A stretch of DNA of 64,000 bases, from NCBI GenBank assembly GCA_963808125.1, contig CAWEEP010000056.1, forward strand, positions 1 through 64,000. The letters run 5' to 3'. The translations under genes were made by a program, and so were the position numbers. The notes below the pieces were generated by a model. The model was not told where the DNA came from and did no database searches. It worked only from the letters and a program-made list of their open reading frames with translations. Below, one piece after another: positions 36,528-45,840 of the stretch. This DNA comes from CAWEEP01 sp963808125. GTDB taxonomy: Bacteria > Chloroflexota > Dormibacteria > Aeolococcales > Aeolococcaceae. Numbering within the stretch: the first letter of the stretch is position 1; each line of letters starts with the position of its first letter.

Positions 36528-37721
36528 TCAGTAGATGAAGCCCTCGACGTCCACCAGGCTGTTCACGGGGCGCTGATCGGGGACGGTCGGATTCCATCCG
36601 AAGTTGGCCTCGTCGACGGCGAAGCTGGTGGGGCCATACACGATGGCGACGTAGGCCACGTGACCGTAGAGGTAGTTGTAGCCATAGCCAGGGCCCCACA
36701 CCACGATGGCGCCGACCTCAGGCGTCATCCCCGTCGAGTACCCCTGGGCCTGGGCCGCGCCGAGCCATTGGTCTGCGTTGCCACCCCAGGTCACGTAGCG
36801 CAGGGAGGCCACGTACCAGGTGCACTGGCCATACGGGTAGTAGTCGGGGATGGGACCGAAGGCGAACGGGGGAAGGGGCTGCGTACCCGTCGGGTTGGGG
36901 TTGCCCCCCGACGAAGACGACGACCCCGCCGCTGCCGCAGCAGCCGCCGCCGCCGCCGCAGCAGCAGCCGCGGCCGCCGCCTGCTGCTGCGCGCGCACGC
37001 CGGCGATCTGGTCGAGGATCGATGAGCGCTGGGACACGAGGGTGGTGACCTGCCCACTCAGCGACGCGACCTCCGTCTGCAGCTCTGCCTGCTGCGCCTG
37101 CAGCTGCGCCTCGAGCGTGGTGAGCTGCGCCGACTGCTGCGTCGCATCGGCGAGCTCCGTCTGTTGGGTCTGGAGAAGGCTGTCGAGCCGCGCCTCATCC
37201 TGGTGGATCTGGTCGATCAGCGACGTGATCCGTGCGCCCACCGCCTGATCGCTGCCGACCCTCTCCATGAACTGGGTGAGGCTCTGGCTGTCGACAAGGG
37301 CGTCGACGGCGCTCTCCCCTCCCACCGTGTAGAGCGCCACGGCGACGGTGGCGAGCTGCGCCCGGGCGGCGCCAACCTGCGCGGTGTCGGCCTGGATCGC
37401 CTCGGCCGTCTGGGCCAGGCTCGTGTTGAGCGCCGTGATCTGGGCCTGGACCGCCTGGAGCTGCGCCTGCGTGGTGGCGACATCCTGCTGGGCGGCGAGC
37501 ACCTGGGCGTTCAGGCTGGACTGCTGCCCCTGCAGCGAGTCGATCTGGCTGCCCAGGGAGTTGTACTGCGCCTGGAGCTGAGCGATCTGCTGGTCGTAGG
37601 CGTCGGCCAGCCGGAGCGGCAGCGCGGCCTGGCGCGCCGCCATGGGCGAGATCGCCACGAGGCCGGCGCCAACGAGGATCGCCAGCGCGAGGCGGCGGAC
37701 GATGCGGTCGACACGGCGCAT
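36528..37721 (-). CDS. secreted coiled-coil CHAP-domain peptidoglycan hydrolase
   Basis: This 397-residue protein has a signal peptide (RRLALAILVGAGLVAISPMA), a long Gln-rich coiled coil (about residues 45-255), an unusual stretch of about 18 alanines, then a Ser/Gly/Pro linker. It ends in a CHAP domain with YPYGQCTWYVASL (catalytic Cys) and YGHVAYVAIVYG (His). The layout is that of PcsB/CwlO-type hydrolases, where a coiled coil controls cleavage of the cell wall, often through FtsEX; none is seen nearby. Start ATG 37721. Confidence 0.85.
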   Translation of the reverse strand: MRRVDRIVRRLALAILVGAGLVAISPMAARQAALPLRLADAYDQQIAQLQAQYNSLGSQIDSLQGQQSSLNAQVLAAQQDVATTQAQLQAVQAQITALNTSLAQTAEAIQADTAQVGAARAQLATVAVALYTVGGESAVDALVDSQSLTQFMERVGSDQAVGARITSLIDQIHQDEARLDSLLQTQQTELADATQQSAQLTTLEAQLQAQQAELQTEVASLSGQVTTLVSQRSSILDQIAGVRAQQQAAAAAAAAAAAAAAAAAAGSSSSSGGNPNPTGTQPLPPFAFGPIPDYYPYGQCTWYVASLRYVTWGGNADQWLGAAQAQGYSTGMTPEVGAIVVWGPGYGYNYLYGHVAYVAIVYGPTSFAVDEANFGWNPTVPDQRPVNSLVDVEGFIY

Positions 37722-37946
37722 GGGATGTTCTGTCCTGCCTTGAGGGTTCGGCCACGGGAACGTAACAGACGTGCCGCGGTTCTCCGATGGCATCTCCGTG
37801 AAGAGATGCCCGCGCTTGTCACGACGGTGCAACGATCTCCCGGCAAGGCCCCTTCCCGGAATTCGGAGGCGATTCCGGAGTGCCGGACCTCGGCCCCCGC
37901 AGAACCAGCACCGTGGCGCTGCACCGGCCACGGCCGGCAGTGGTGC

Positions 37947-37952
37947 TAGATT
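37947..37952 (+). promoter_or_regulatory. -10-like box of a leaderless start
   Basis: TAGATT lies 8 nt before ATG 37961, which has no Shine-Dalgarno sequence. Transcription would begin at or next to the start codon. Confidence 0.35.
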
Positions 37953-37960
37953 GGACGTCG

Positions 37961-38740
37961 ATGGCAGCCAGCCGGCCCAACGTCCTCTTCGTGCACGGCA
38001 TGTACATGAACGCCGAGAGCTGGGCGCCCTGGGTGGAACGCGCCGGCGCTGCGGGGTTCGACGGTCTCGCTCTGTCGTGGCCATACCACAATGGCGAGCC
38101 CGAGGAATTGCGGCGGCACCTCGATCCCAAGCTCGGATCGCTCACCTTCGGCCGCGTCGTCCAGCATTTCGTGGACATCATCGCCGGCCTCCCCGAACCG
38201 CCTCTCGTCATCGGACACTCAGTGGCAGGGCTGGTGGTCCAGCGGCTTGTCAACGACGGCCATGTCCGAGCCGGTGTCGCCATCAGTTCGGCGCCGGCGC
38301 GGGGCATCATCTCCCTCGACCCGCACTTCTTCCGGGCGAACTTCCCCCATGTCAACCCCTTCGCCGGCAGCCGACCGGTGGTGATGACGCGCGACCGTTT
38401 CCACTACGCGTTCTGCAACACCATGAGCCGCGCGGCCAGCGACGTGGGCTTCGAGCGCTACGTCGTGCCGGAGAGTCGCAACGTCCCGCGCAGCACGCTG
38501 AGCCGCAGCGGCGGGATCCGCTTCCACCGCGACCACGCGCCGCTCCTCTTCCTCACCGGCGACAGCGATCACCTCTGCCCCCTCAACACCGTTCGGCGCA
38601 ACGCCGCAGCGTACCGGCGGTCACCCAGCCCAGTCAGCCTCCAGACCTTCCCCGGCCGCTGCCACTTCATCTGCAATCAGGACGGCTGGGAGGAGGTGGC
38701 CGATGCCGCCTTCGGTTTCCTCCGCGCGGCGACCGCATAG
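37961..38740 (+). CDS. alpha/beta hydrolase
   Basis: This 259-residue protein has the oxyanion-hole region VLFVHGMYMNAESWAPW, the nucleophile elbow LVIGHSVAGLVV (Ser in G-H-S-V-A-G), an acid in FLTGDSDHLCP and a late His in FPGRCHFI. These make a complete catalytic triad of the lipase/esterase type. ATG 37961 is preceded by TAGATT; the frame is open further upstream but lacks similarity there. Substrate unknown. Confidence 0.8.
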   Translation: MAASRPNVLFVHGMYMNAESWAPWVERAGAAGFDGLALSWPYHNGEPEELRRHLDPKLGSLTFGRVVQHFVDIIAGLPEPPLVIGHSVAGLVVQRLVNDGHVRAGVAISSAPARGIISLDPHFFRANFPHVNPFAGSRPVVMTRDRFHYAFCNTMSRAASDVGFERYVVPESRNVPRSTLSRSGGIRFHRDHAPLLFLTGDSDHLCPLNTVRRNAAAYRRSPSPVSLQTFPGRCHFICNQDGWEEVADAAFGFLRAATA

Positions 38741-38763
38741 CGTCCTCGCGAGGTGCGAACCGG

Positions 38764-39654
38764 CTATGGGGATCCGGGTGTGTCGATCTGGTGCCACACT
38801 CCGCCGTACAGGGTGATGCCGTTGCCGGTGTCCTGGCCGGGGCCCAAGTCGCCGGCGTACGTGTAGAGCGGATGGCCGTCGAAGGTGGTCTGGGTCGAGC
38901 CGTCTGGTCTCAGGATCGTGCCCAGCGTTCCGCTCACGCCTGCGCTTGAGGTCGAGGCGCCGATCACCGGCGGCCAGTACTGGGCACAGGTGTCGTTGCA
39001 GTTCGAAGCACTGGACGTGTCGCGCCCAAACCAGTACAGCGTGTATCCCTGCGCGTCAGTCAACACCGTGACAGCGCCGACGGTGCCGGTCTTCAGCACC
39101 GTTCCGTTTGCGCTCGTGTCCGTCGTGCGGGCCGCCGCCACGGAGATGCCGAGCAGCAGCGCCGCCAGGATGGTGACGCAGGCGGCGACCCGCCGGAGGC
39201 CTGGGACGCCGGTCAGAAGCCGGTCGAAGAGGGCGTCGACGCGAGCCGCACGCCGCGCGACCCCGGAGCGGCCCCCAGAAGCGACAGCCAGCCAGGCGAG
39301 CGTCGCGAAGGCGGCCACCTCGACGCAGCCGGCCGCAATCCCGGCCGCGGTGCGGATCTCATGGAAGCCGAAGAGCCCGACCCGCAGCGCCACCAGGTAA
39401 CCGCCCAGTGCCGAGAGCGCGAGCAGCGCGCCGGCCGCCGAGGCCAGCCGGCTGCGGGTCACCAGGATGATGGCGGTGAGGCCGAAGGCGGCGATCACCT
39501 GCAGCAGGAAGAGCGGTGCGATCGTCGGGATCGACCCGTAGCCGGTGATGTAGAGGTCGAGGTGGATGGCTCCGGCCGCCGCCAGCAGCCCTGCCCCGCC
39601 GAATCGCAGGACGCTCGCCGTCCTAGCCGTCCCGGGTCGTCGCTCTCTGCCCAT
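38764..39654 (-). CDS. membrane protein with C-terminal COG4315/lipoprotein_15 domain
   Basis: This protein of about 296 residues has five or so helices in the first 190 residues (LLAAAGAIHLDLYITGYGSI, FLLQVIAAFGLTAIILVT and others). The exported domain carries two related motifs of the 'secreted repeat of unknown function': LTDAQGYTLYWFGRDTSSAS with CNDTCAQYWPPV, and TFDGHPLYTYAGDLGPGQ-T-G-N-G. Such domains are found in predicted lipoproteins of many soil bacteria. I place the start at ATG 39654; an ATG at 39690 is also in frame. Confidence 0.75.
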   Translation of the reverse strand: MGRERRPGTARTASVLRFGGAGLLAAAGAIHLDLYITGYGSIPTIAPLFLLQVIAAFGLTAIILVTRSRLASAAGALLALSALGGYLVALRVGLFGFHEIRTAAGIAAGCVEVAAFATLAWLAVASGGRSGVARRAARVDALFDRLLTGVPGLRRVAACVTILAALLLGISVAAARTTDTSANGTVLKTGTVGAVTVLTDAQGYTLYWFGRDTSSASNCNDTCAQYWPPVIGASTSSAGVSGTLGTILRPDGSTQTTFDGHPLYTYAGDLGPGQDTGNGITLYGGVWHQIDTPGSP

Positions 39655-39686
39655 GCCCGCCACTACGTCCCAACCAATGCACAGGT

Positions 39687-39959
39687 TCATTCCTGCGGGC
39701 CGGGCCGGCCGAGACAGTCACCCAAGGCACGGGGCAGCCGACCAAGGGCGGCCAGCGCCCCGTCCACCCTGGGCAGCAGATGAGTGAGACACCAGACGTC
39801 CCCGTCGAAGTGTCGGGGATTGCGGAGAGCCTGCTGCTGCCGGTGTGCAGCCGCGGGATGGAGGCTGGCCGTCCCCATGGCCAGATCCATGACCCGATCG
39901 CGGCGCGGCCTCGCTTCGCGAAGGCCCAACCCGCGGCGTGAGCCGGGCTCCGGTCCCAC
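39687..39959 (-). CDS. possible small protein, unrecognised
   Basis: The frame codes for about 90 residues, with a coherent-looking C-terminal half (NPRHFDGDVWCLTHLLPRVD then GALAALGRLPRAL). I cannot assign it to a family. The start is uncertain, and overlapping frames on both strands are also open, so it may not be a gene. Confidence 0.3.
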   Translation of the reverse strand: MGPEPGSRRGLGLREARPRRDRVMDLAMGTASLHPAAAHRQQQALRNPRHFDGDVWCLTHLLPRVDGALAALGRLPRALGDCLGRPGPQE

Positions 39960-39995
39960 GCGCGGGGTTGGCTGCGACCGCGGAATTCGGCCGTC

Positions 39996-40490
39996 TTACG
40001 GCCCCACCTCAGCCAGGCTGCCGGTCCGGACGTCATAGACAAAGCCGCGAACATCGTCCGTGTGGGGAAGGAAGGGGCTCAGCCTGATCCGGGCGATCGA
40101 CTGCCTCACATCGCCCTCGAGGTCGGAAAACGCCTCCAGAGCAAAGGGCGGCCGGACCCCGGTCTCCCTCTCGATCTGCGCCTTCACCTCGTCGTCGTGG
40201 AAGGTCAGCATGCCGCAGTCGGTGTGGTGGATGAGGAGGATCGAGCGCGTGCCCAGCAGCCGCTGCGAGATCACCAGCGAGCGGATGGCGTCGTCCGTCG
40301 CCGCCCCGCCGGCATTGCGGATGATGTGCGCGTCACCGATCTCCAAACCCAGGATCTTGGCGACGTGCAGGCGCGCGTCCATGCAGGCCAACACGGCGAT
40401 GCCCGTCGCCGGGGGCAGCGGCGCGGTGCCGGAGTGGAAGTCGGAAACATAGGTGGCGTTCTGCTCCACCGCATGATCGATCGCGGACAT
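39996..40490 (-). CDS. beta-carbonic anhydrase
   Basis: This 164-residue protein has the zinc-binding motifs of the beta class: VLACMDARLHVAKILGL (Cys-x-Asp-x-Arg) and LLIHHTDCGMLTF (His-x2-Cys), with IIRNAGGAATDDAIRSL between them. The length fits the short actinobacterial type. It interconverts CO2 and bicarbonate in the cytoplasm. ATG 40490 has a clear Shine-Dalgarno (AGGAGTGA). Confidence 0.9.
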   Translation of the reverse strand: MSAIDHAVEQNATYVSDFHSGTAPLPPATGIAVLACMDARLHVAKILGLEIGDAHIIRNAGGAATDDAIRSLVISQRLLGTRSILLIHHTDCGMLTFHDDEVKAQIERETGVRPPFALEAFSDLEGDVRQSIARIRLSPFLPHTDDVRGFVYDVRTGSLAEVGP

Positions 40491-41022
40491 GGATTCACTC
40501 CTGATGAAGACTGTGTGAACCGGCGCGCCATCGCGGCAGCGCGGCGGTCAGGGCAGGGAAAGCTCAGTCCGAGACGGGGATTCCCACCGTCACCTGACGG
40601 CGTGCTGGCCGTTCAGAGGGGACGGCAGCTCCCGTCTCTGCGTGGACAGCGATGACTGCGGCAGCGGCCGAAATCGACCCAGCGCCGGCGCGTCAGGGGA
40701 TGCAGCACGTCACGAACCATGGGCGGATGGTAACCGCCGCCCGTGCGCAGCGTCAATCGCCAATCTGCGGTGGCCCAGCCGGCACCGCACCCGTGTTTGG
40801 CAAAGCGGGACAGGCATTTCGCATGACTTCACCGCCGGTCTGCGTCCCCGCTCTCGAGGGCGCCGGCCGTCGGCCGGTGCCGGCCCTCTCCGCCTCAGCA
40901 ACAGATTGATGCGTTCATCGAGGACCGGTAGGACGCGGCGTGGCCGCCCTACAATCCGGGCGACTTCGGGTCGGACGCGGCTTGACGAGAGCCGCGGAGG
41001 CCTGACGCAAAGGGAGAGGCGC
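40491..41022. other. intergenic region without recognisable gene
   Basis: About 530 bp carry only antisense-type open frames. A TACAAT box (near 40961) lies about 60 bp before the following gene and may be its -10. I see nothing else. Confidence 0.35.
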
Positions 41023-41491
41023 ATGTCGGACACGAAAGTCCTCGCACCCGATGGCCCCACCGCGACCACGGCCCCTGAACGCATCTCATTGTTCCAGCGC
41101 GTCGCCGACAGGGTCAGCTACGGGATGGGATCCCACCAACATCGGCATCTGGATCCTCATCGTCGTCGGCTGGACGCTGCTCTTCGCGCTCCACATCGTC
41201 GCCCCCAGCGGAAGCTTCCTGCCCACGTGGTTCACCTCGACCGGCTTCAACTTCCCTCTCAACCTGGTGACGACCGTCGCCGAGCTGTACATCGGATTCC
41301 TGGTGGGCGCCTCGTCCAACCGCTCGGAGCGGAATCTCGAGGCCACGCTCGGCCGTCTGACCGCCCAGGAGGAGCAGATCTCGGACGTCGAGGCGAGGCT
41401 GTCGAAGACCCTCGAGATCAACACCGCGCTGACGCGGGAGGTCCACCAGCTGACCAAGCTGATCCACGAGACCGTGTGCGCTCCGAAGTGA
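41023..41491 (+). CDS. small DUF1003/low-affinity iron permease-like membrane protein, one frameshift
   Basis: ATG 41023 has a GGGAGAGG site. The first part ends RISLFQRVADRVSYGMGS; the frame then shifts near 41130 and continues PTNIGIWILIVVGWTLLFAL and FNFPLNLVTTVAELYIGFLV, then a coiled-coil tail. The pairing of a short amphipathic start, two helices and a charged coiled coil resembles DUF1003/iron-permease-like proteins. Function unproven. One indel restores about 155 residues. Confidence 0.55.
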
Positions 41492-41558
41492 GGCGGGGGT
41501 GCCCGGCGGGCGGCGTCGCTGACCTCCCGGCGGGGCAACCTCGGTGCGCTGCTGCGGC

Positions 41559-41729
41559 TCAGACCGCGGTCTCGTCCGCCGTCTCCGCACCGGCCGGGTC
41601 GGCGGCATCCGCATCAGCGGTTGCCCCTTCCTTGGCGGCCTCACTGGTGACGTCTGGCTCGTCTGCCTCCTGCTCGTCAACCTCTTCCTCGTCGAGGTCC
41701 TCGGCCGAGATCGCCGTCAATTCGGTCAT
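41559..41729 (-). CDS. small, very acidic protein
   Basis: This 56-residue protein (MTELTAISAEDLDEEEVDEQ at its start) is nearly half Asp/Glu/Ala, with no cysteine or hydrophobic segment. ATG 41729 has an AAGGGGA site 9 nt upstream. It lies opposite and upstream of an ABC exporter gene pair. No family recognised; probably unstructured. Confidence 0.5.
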   Translation of the reverse strand: MTELTAISAEDLDEEEVDEQEADEPDVTSEAAKEGATADADAADPAGAETADETAV

Positions 41730-41976
41730 GGCACAGATCCCCTTCTGGCGCGCCGGTCCTAGGCGCCGCCTTGGGGCAGTGTTGCAGCGCACCGGTATCG
41801 GCCGGGGGATGGGCGGGTTAACCGGCGGCGTCCGCCCGGTTAGCCGTTGGCCGAGTTCCCGTGATGACGCACCTCCGGCTGTGACCAGAGCGTGCCGTCA
41901 CTTCTCTACCATCCGGTGACCCCACCTCGGGACGGTGTGGGGCGACGAAACCGAAGCCGGACAGAGTGGGGTTGGC

Positions 41977-42894
41977 ATGACTGCCGTCGTCGAGGTCGAG
42001 CACCTGCGCAAGGCGTACGGCAGCGTGGTCGCGGTCGACGACGTGTCGTTCACCGTCGAGCAGGGTGAGATCTTCGGCCTGCTCGGGCCCAACGGCGCCG
42101 GCAAGACCACGACCGTCGAGTGCATCGAGGGGCTGCGCCGCCCCGACAGCGGCCGGATCATGGTCCTCGACCTGGATCCCGCCCGCCAGACCCGCGAACT
42201 GCGGCGGCGGATCGGCTGCCAGCTGCAGCAGGCGGCTCTGCCCGACCGGATCAAGGTGTGGGAGGCGCTGGACCTGTTCAGCTCCCTGGCGCCCCAGAAA
42301 GTCGGCTGGCGCACGGCTCCGGACCACTGGGGGCTGAGGGGCAAGTGGGGGTCGGCGTTCTCCAGCCTCTCCGGAGGCGAGCAGCAGCGGCTCTTCGTCG
42401 CCCTGGCCTTGATCAACCAGCCACAGGTGGTGTTCCTCGACGAACTCACCCAGGGGCTCGACCCGGCCGCCCGCCGGGTCGCCTGGGACCTGGTCCGGGC
42501 AGTGCGCGACCGGGGCGCCACCGTGCTCCTGGTGACGCACTTCATGGACGAGGCGCAGCAGCTCTGCGACCGTGTCGCCGTGGTGCACCAGGGTCGGATC
42601 GTGGCGGTGGACAGTCCCCAGGGCCTGATTCACCGGTACGGCGCGGGTGTCCGCGTGGTGTTCTCCCTGCCACCCGGCGCGGACGCCAGCTGGCTGAGCC
42701 AGACGCCGCACGTCAGCCGATTCGTCCGCCACGGCCCGAGGCTCGAGGTGAGCGGCGACGGGCCCTTGCTGGCGCACGTCGGCGCCGCGCTCATCGCCCA
42801 CGGCATCGAACCCGACGACCTCCGCGTCGAGCAGCCGACGCTAGAGGACGTCTTCCTCAACCTCACCGAGGCTCCGGAGGGGACGGAGCGGTGA
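41977..42894 (+). CDS. ABC transporter ATP-binding protein (drug-resistance type)
   Basis: This 305-residue protein has Walker A LLGPNGAGKTTTVECIEGL, signature FSSLSGGEQQRLFVALAL, Walker B VVFLDELTQGLDPAAR, the H-loop LLVTHFMDEAQQLCDRV and a DrrA-like C-terminal region ending LEDVFLNLTE. In Walker B, E-L replaces the usual E-P after the catalytic Asp-Glu. It overlaps the permease gene by 4 bp (GTGA) and should form an exporter of the DrrAB type. Confidence 0.85.
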   Translation: MTAVVEVEHLRKAYGSVVAVDDVSFTVEQGEIFGLLGPNGAGKTTTVECIEGLRRPDSGRIMVLDLDPARQTRELRRRIGCQLQQAALPDRIKVWEALDLFSSLAPQKVGWRTAPDHWGLRGKWGSAFSSLSGGEQQRLFVALALINQPQVVFLDELTQGLDPAARRVAWDLVRAVRDRGATVLLVTHFMDEAQQLCDRVAVVHQGRIVAVDSPQGLIHRYGAGVRVVFSLPPGADASWLSQTPHVSRFVRHGPRLEVSGDGPLLAHVGAALIAHGIEPDDLRVEQPTLEDVFLNLTEAPEGTER

Positions 42895-43631
42895 GAACAT
42901 CGGCATTCGCGAAGCTGACCTGGCTCGAGATGAAGCTCTTCTTCCGCGAACCCCTGGCGGTGGGGTTCACGCTCGCCTACCCCATCGTCGTCATGTTCGT
43001 CATCGCCGGGGTCTTCAGCACGTCGCACGAGGGCTTCCGCGGCGCCGGCGGTGCCGAGTACTACGTCGTCAGCAACATCGCGGTGGTCATCGGGGCCATG
43101 GGCCTGATCGCCCTCCCCCCGCACATCGCGTCGTATTTCGAGCGCGGCATCATGCGCCGCTTCCGAGCCTCGTCGGTGCCCATCAGCGCCGTCATCGCGG
43201 CCCAGACGCTGGTGTGCTTCGCGGTGGCCGTGGCGGCCGCAGCCCTGCTCCTGCTGGTGGCTCGCCCGGCGTACGCATACAACGTCCCGCGGTCGGTCGC
43301 CGGGGTCGTCCTCGGCTTCGCCGTCGGGCAAACCGCCTTCCTGGCGCTGGGCCTGCTCGTCGCCGCCATCTTCCCCACCTCCCGGTCGGCGCAGGGGATC
43401 GGCCTGGTCCTCTTCTTCCCCCTCTACCTGATCTCCGGTGCGGGGCCGCCCCTGTCGGTCCTCCCCAGCACGATGCGAGCCATGGCGAACTTCGATCCCC
43501 TCAACTACGCGGTGCGAGCACTCCAGGATCCCTGGTTCGGATACGGCATCACGGGGACAAACCTGGTCGTCCTGGCGGGGATCGCCGTCGCCGGCGGCAC
43601 GGGCGCCGCCCTCCTCTTCCGGCGGCGCTGA
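42891..43631 (+). CDS. ABC-2 type transporter permease
   Basis: This 246-residue membrane protein begins with an amphipathic KLTWLEMKLFFREPLAVGF and has six helices, including LVCFAVAVAAAALLLLVA and the ABC-2 C-terminal motif LYLISGAGPPLSVLPSTM. GTG 42891 overlaps the stop of the ATPase gene. Partner of the preceding ATPase; substrate unknown. Confidence 0.85.
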   Translation: MRTSAFAKLTWLEMKLFFREPLAVGFTLAYPIVVMFVIAGVFSTSHEGFRGAGGAEYYVVSNIAVVIGAMGLIALPPHIASYFERGIMRRFRASSVPISAVIAAQTLVCFAVAVAAAALLLLVARPAYAYNVPRSVAGVVLGFAVGQTAFLALGLLVAAIFPTSRSAQGIGLVLFFPLYLISGAGPPLSVLPSTMRAMANFDPLNYAVRALQDPWFGYGITGTNLVVLAGIAVAGGTGAALLFRRR

Positions 43632-43638
43632 GCTGCGC

Positions 43639-44308
43639 CTAGTCGTCCGCGGACGGATGGAACGGCTCGAGGTGCTCGAGATCGCCTTCCGTCAGATGGG
43701 CGAAGAGGGCCAGGTCGTCACTTCGCCCCAGGAAACGCACCTGCAGGAGGACGTCCTCCTTGAAGAAGCCCACGGGGTGCGCCACGATGCCGGCGAGTTC
43801 GCCGCCATCCAGCACCACGTCCCTAACCGTGCCCAGCTTCTTCCCCGCGTGGCCCAGCATCACGTTCTCGCCGCGCCTGATCTCGAGCTCGTCGAGACTT
43901 CTTGCGGGCCGCCTCGACGAGCGGCGGGGCGAACATGCCGCCGCCGACCTCGGCGATGAGCACCCGCTCCTCGTCCCCCCTGTCGAGGGCGGCGAACTGG
44001 TAGGTGAGATACGGAACGGTACGGCGCGCCTCGGCCGCTGTGATCGACAGGGTGATCTGGCTGTGCTCCACCTCGCGGACGGCGCCGATGGGGATGGCGA
44101 TGTCGTCCTCCATGAGGGCCGCGACCGCCTCGTGGTGCCCGGAGAAGTGGCGCGTCTCCCTGACCACGAGGGCATGGACGCCGGAGCTCTCGCGATCGAT
44201 GACGATGAACCTCAGGGAGCCGATGTGCCTTCCGTCCGAGGAGAAGACCCTCGCCCCGAAGTGGAAGTCCTCTGCTCGCCTCGCCTGCGCCGGGCTGATA
44301 TCGCTCAT
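43639..44308 (-). CDS. PRC-barrel domain protein, one frameshift
   Basis: Two PRC-barrel-like halves are readable: FGARVFSSDGRHIGSLRFIV with ALVVRETRHF in the first frame, and ENVMLGHAGKKLGTVRDVVL with GIVAHPVGFFKEDVLLQVRF in the second. The frame changes near 43905. PRC-barrel proteins are small beta-barrels in RNA processing or photosystem assembly; in actinobacteria many are of unknown role. ATG 44308 has TAGAAT 6 nt upstream, so it is probably leaderless. Confidence 0.65.
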
Positions 44309-44314
44309 GAGGTG

Positions 44315-44320
44315 ATTCTA
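44315..44320 (-). promoter_or_regulatory. -10-like box of a leaderless start
   Basis: TAGAAT on the minus strand ends 6 nt before ATG 44308; no Shine-Dalgarno sequence is present between them. Confidence 0.4.
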
Positions 44321-44398
44321 GCCGTCGGCTGGCGAGGCCCCGGGAGCCATCGACCGCTCACCACGGTCCGCCCCGCCGGCCCTCCGGCGGGCGCGTGC

Positions 44399-44765
44399 TC
44401 ACGGCACGGCGGGCGAGGGTCGGCAGGCAACGAGAGTGAAGAACTCGCCTCCAGCCATGGCGATCGCCTCGGACCCAGGCGGGAGCTTCACCTCGGCGGG
44501 CAGGAGAGGAGCGGGTGACGCCCCGGGGAGCGGGAGATCGGCAGGGACGTCTCCGGACGGTCTCCCCGCACGAGCAGTGAGCCGCCAGAGGTGATTGCCA
44601 GGCTGTAGAGCCCCGGCAGCGCTGCCGGAGACGCTGTCGCCGTTCGGCATGGCCGCGGGTTCCGGCAGCGAACTGCCCCCGGTCGTGCCGTTCCCCATCT
44701 GACCGAAGGAGTCGTCCCCCACTCCACGACCGTGCCGTCCCAATCCCGCGCCGTTGACACACCGC
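44399..44765 (-). pseudogene. RCC1-repeat protein fragment
   Basis: One frame gives DDSFGQMGNGTTGGSSLPEP and later ALLPAEVKLPPGSEAIAMAG-type text to the stop at 44399; another frame in between gives GLYSLAITSGGSLLVRGD. Both are typical of RCC1 repeats (W-G-x-N-x-x-G-Q-L-G-N-G and H-S-L-A-L). Only about one and a half repeats remain in two frames with no start, so this looks like the tail of a broken beta-propeller gene. Confidence 0.5.
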
Positions 44766-44849
44766 CATGGGTGACCGAAGATCACCCGTGGCTGCAGAGA
44801 TCAGCCCAGCCCGCCCTATTCGATGCCATCGCACAGTGAGGAGTTTGGG

Positions 44850-45536
44850 ATGACTGATGAAGTGATCAGATCAGAGCTCGCTGAACGGATCGTCCCCGGC
44901 AAACGGCTTGGGCGGCATATCGTCCATGACGCCCGATCGCGAAACTTCCCAGCAGATCGCGCCGTGCAGATCGTGAGCGTCACTCACCAGGCGCACGGGT
45001 TGCCTCTCGATCAGGGCCAGATCGGATCGTGCACGGCCAACGCCCTGTGCGGGTCGCTCGATTCATCCCCCGATTTCACCGGTGGTGCTCCTCGCTTGGA
45101 GAACGACGCCATTCACCTCTATGAGGTGGAGACGAGGTTGGAGGGCAAGCCATATCCCCCGAATGACCCGGGCGGCAGCGGCCTTGAGGTGTGCAAGGCG
45201 GCCAAGCAGCTGGGCTGGATAACCGCGTACAAGCACGCGTTTGGCATCGAGGACGGCCTCCTCGCACTGGTGGTTCGGCCAGTGATCACGGGAATCAACT
45301 GGTACACCAGCTTCGACACCCCTGATGCCACGGGCCTTGTCGTCATCGCCGCCGGCGCCACGATACGGGGTGGCCACGAAGTCGTCGCCGACCAGATCGA
45401 TGCGACGAACCAGCGAGTGTGGTTCTGGAACAGCTGGGGTCCCAGCTACGGCGTCGCCGGCCGGTTCTGCATGTCCTTTGACACTTGGCAACAACTGCTC
45501 GAGCAGCAGGGTGATGTCACGGTGCCAATGCCGTAG
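44850..45536 (+). CDS. papain-like (C1A) cysteine protease
   Basis: This 228-residue protein has LPLDQGQIGSCTANALCGSL (oxyanion Gln and catalytic Cys), GGHEVVADQID (catalytic His) and VWFWNSWGPSYGVAGRFCM (catalytic Asn, N-S-W-G). All papain-fold residues are present. There is no signal peptide or long propeptide. ATG 44850 follows GAGGAG. Bacterial C1A proteins of this compact type occur widely; substrate and location are unknown. Confidence 0.8.
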   Translation: MTDEVIRSELAERIVPGKRLGRHIVHDARSRNFPADRAVQIVSVTHQAHGLPLDQGQIGSCTANALCGSLDSSPDFTGGAPRLENDAIHLYEVETRLEGKPYPPNDPGGSGLEVCKAAKQLGWITAYKHAFGIEDGLLALVVRPVITGINWYTSFDTPDATGLVVIAAGATIRGGHEVVADQIDATNQRVWFWNSWGPSYGVAGRFCMSFDTWQQLLEQQGDVTVPMP

Positions 45537-45575
45537 GGGTGCGTCTCTAGAGCAGCACCCCGAACTGCCCTGCCA

Positions 45576-45782
45576 TCAATGTTCCACCCGCGGCCGATGC
45601 GCACGTGTCCGCCATGACCGCAGCCCGACGAGCACGGAGCCGACGAGCAGCAGCTCGGCGGTTGTGACGACCACGACGTCGAATCGGTGGTTGAAACCAC
45701 CGTAGACCAGCGCAGACAGCACAAGGAGGGCAGCAACCGAAACGATCGATGCCTTGGCGAGACGGCGGATGATTGACAGCAT
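45576..45782 (-). CDS. small membrane protein
   Basis: This 68-residue protein has two transmembrane helices (ASIVSVAALLVLSALVYG and VVVTTAELLLVGSVLVG) with basic flanks. ATG 45782 has an AGGAGCT site. It is convergent with the papain-like gene. Not recognised otherwise. Confidence 0.5.
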   Translation of the reverse strand: MLSIIRRLAKASIVSVAALLVLSALVYGGFNHRFDVVVVTTAELLLVGSVLVGLRSWRTRAHRPRVEH

Positions 45783-45840
45783 CTACTTCAAGCTCCTGCT
45801 TAGCAGCAGAATCCTGTCCTGAACTCACATGTGCCGGCTG

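Noticed and set aside
36950..37000. Poly-alanine tract in the CHAP hydrolase as a microsatellite of regulatory interest
   Set aside because: It lies in frame in a linker between coiled coil and CHAP domain; simple linker expansion is sufficient explanation.
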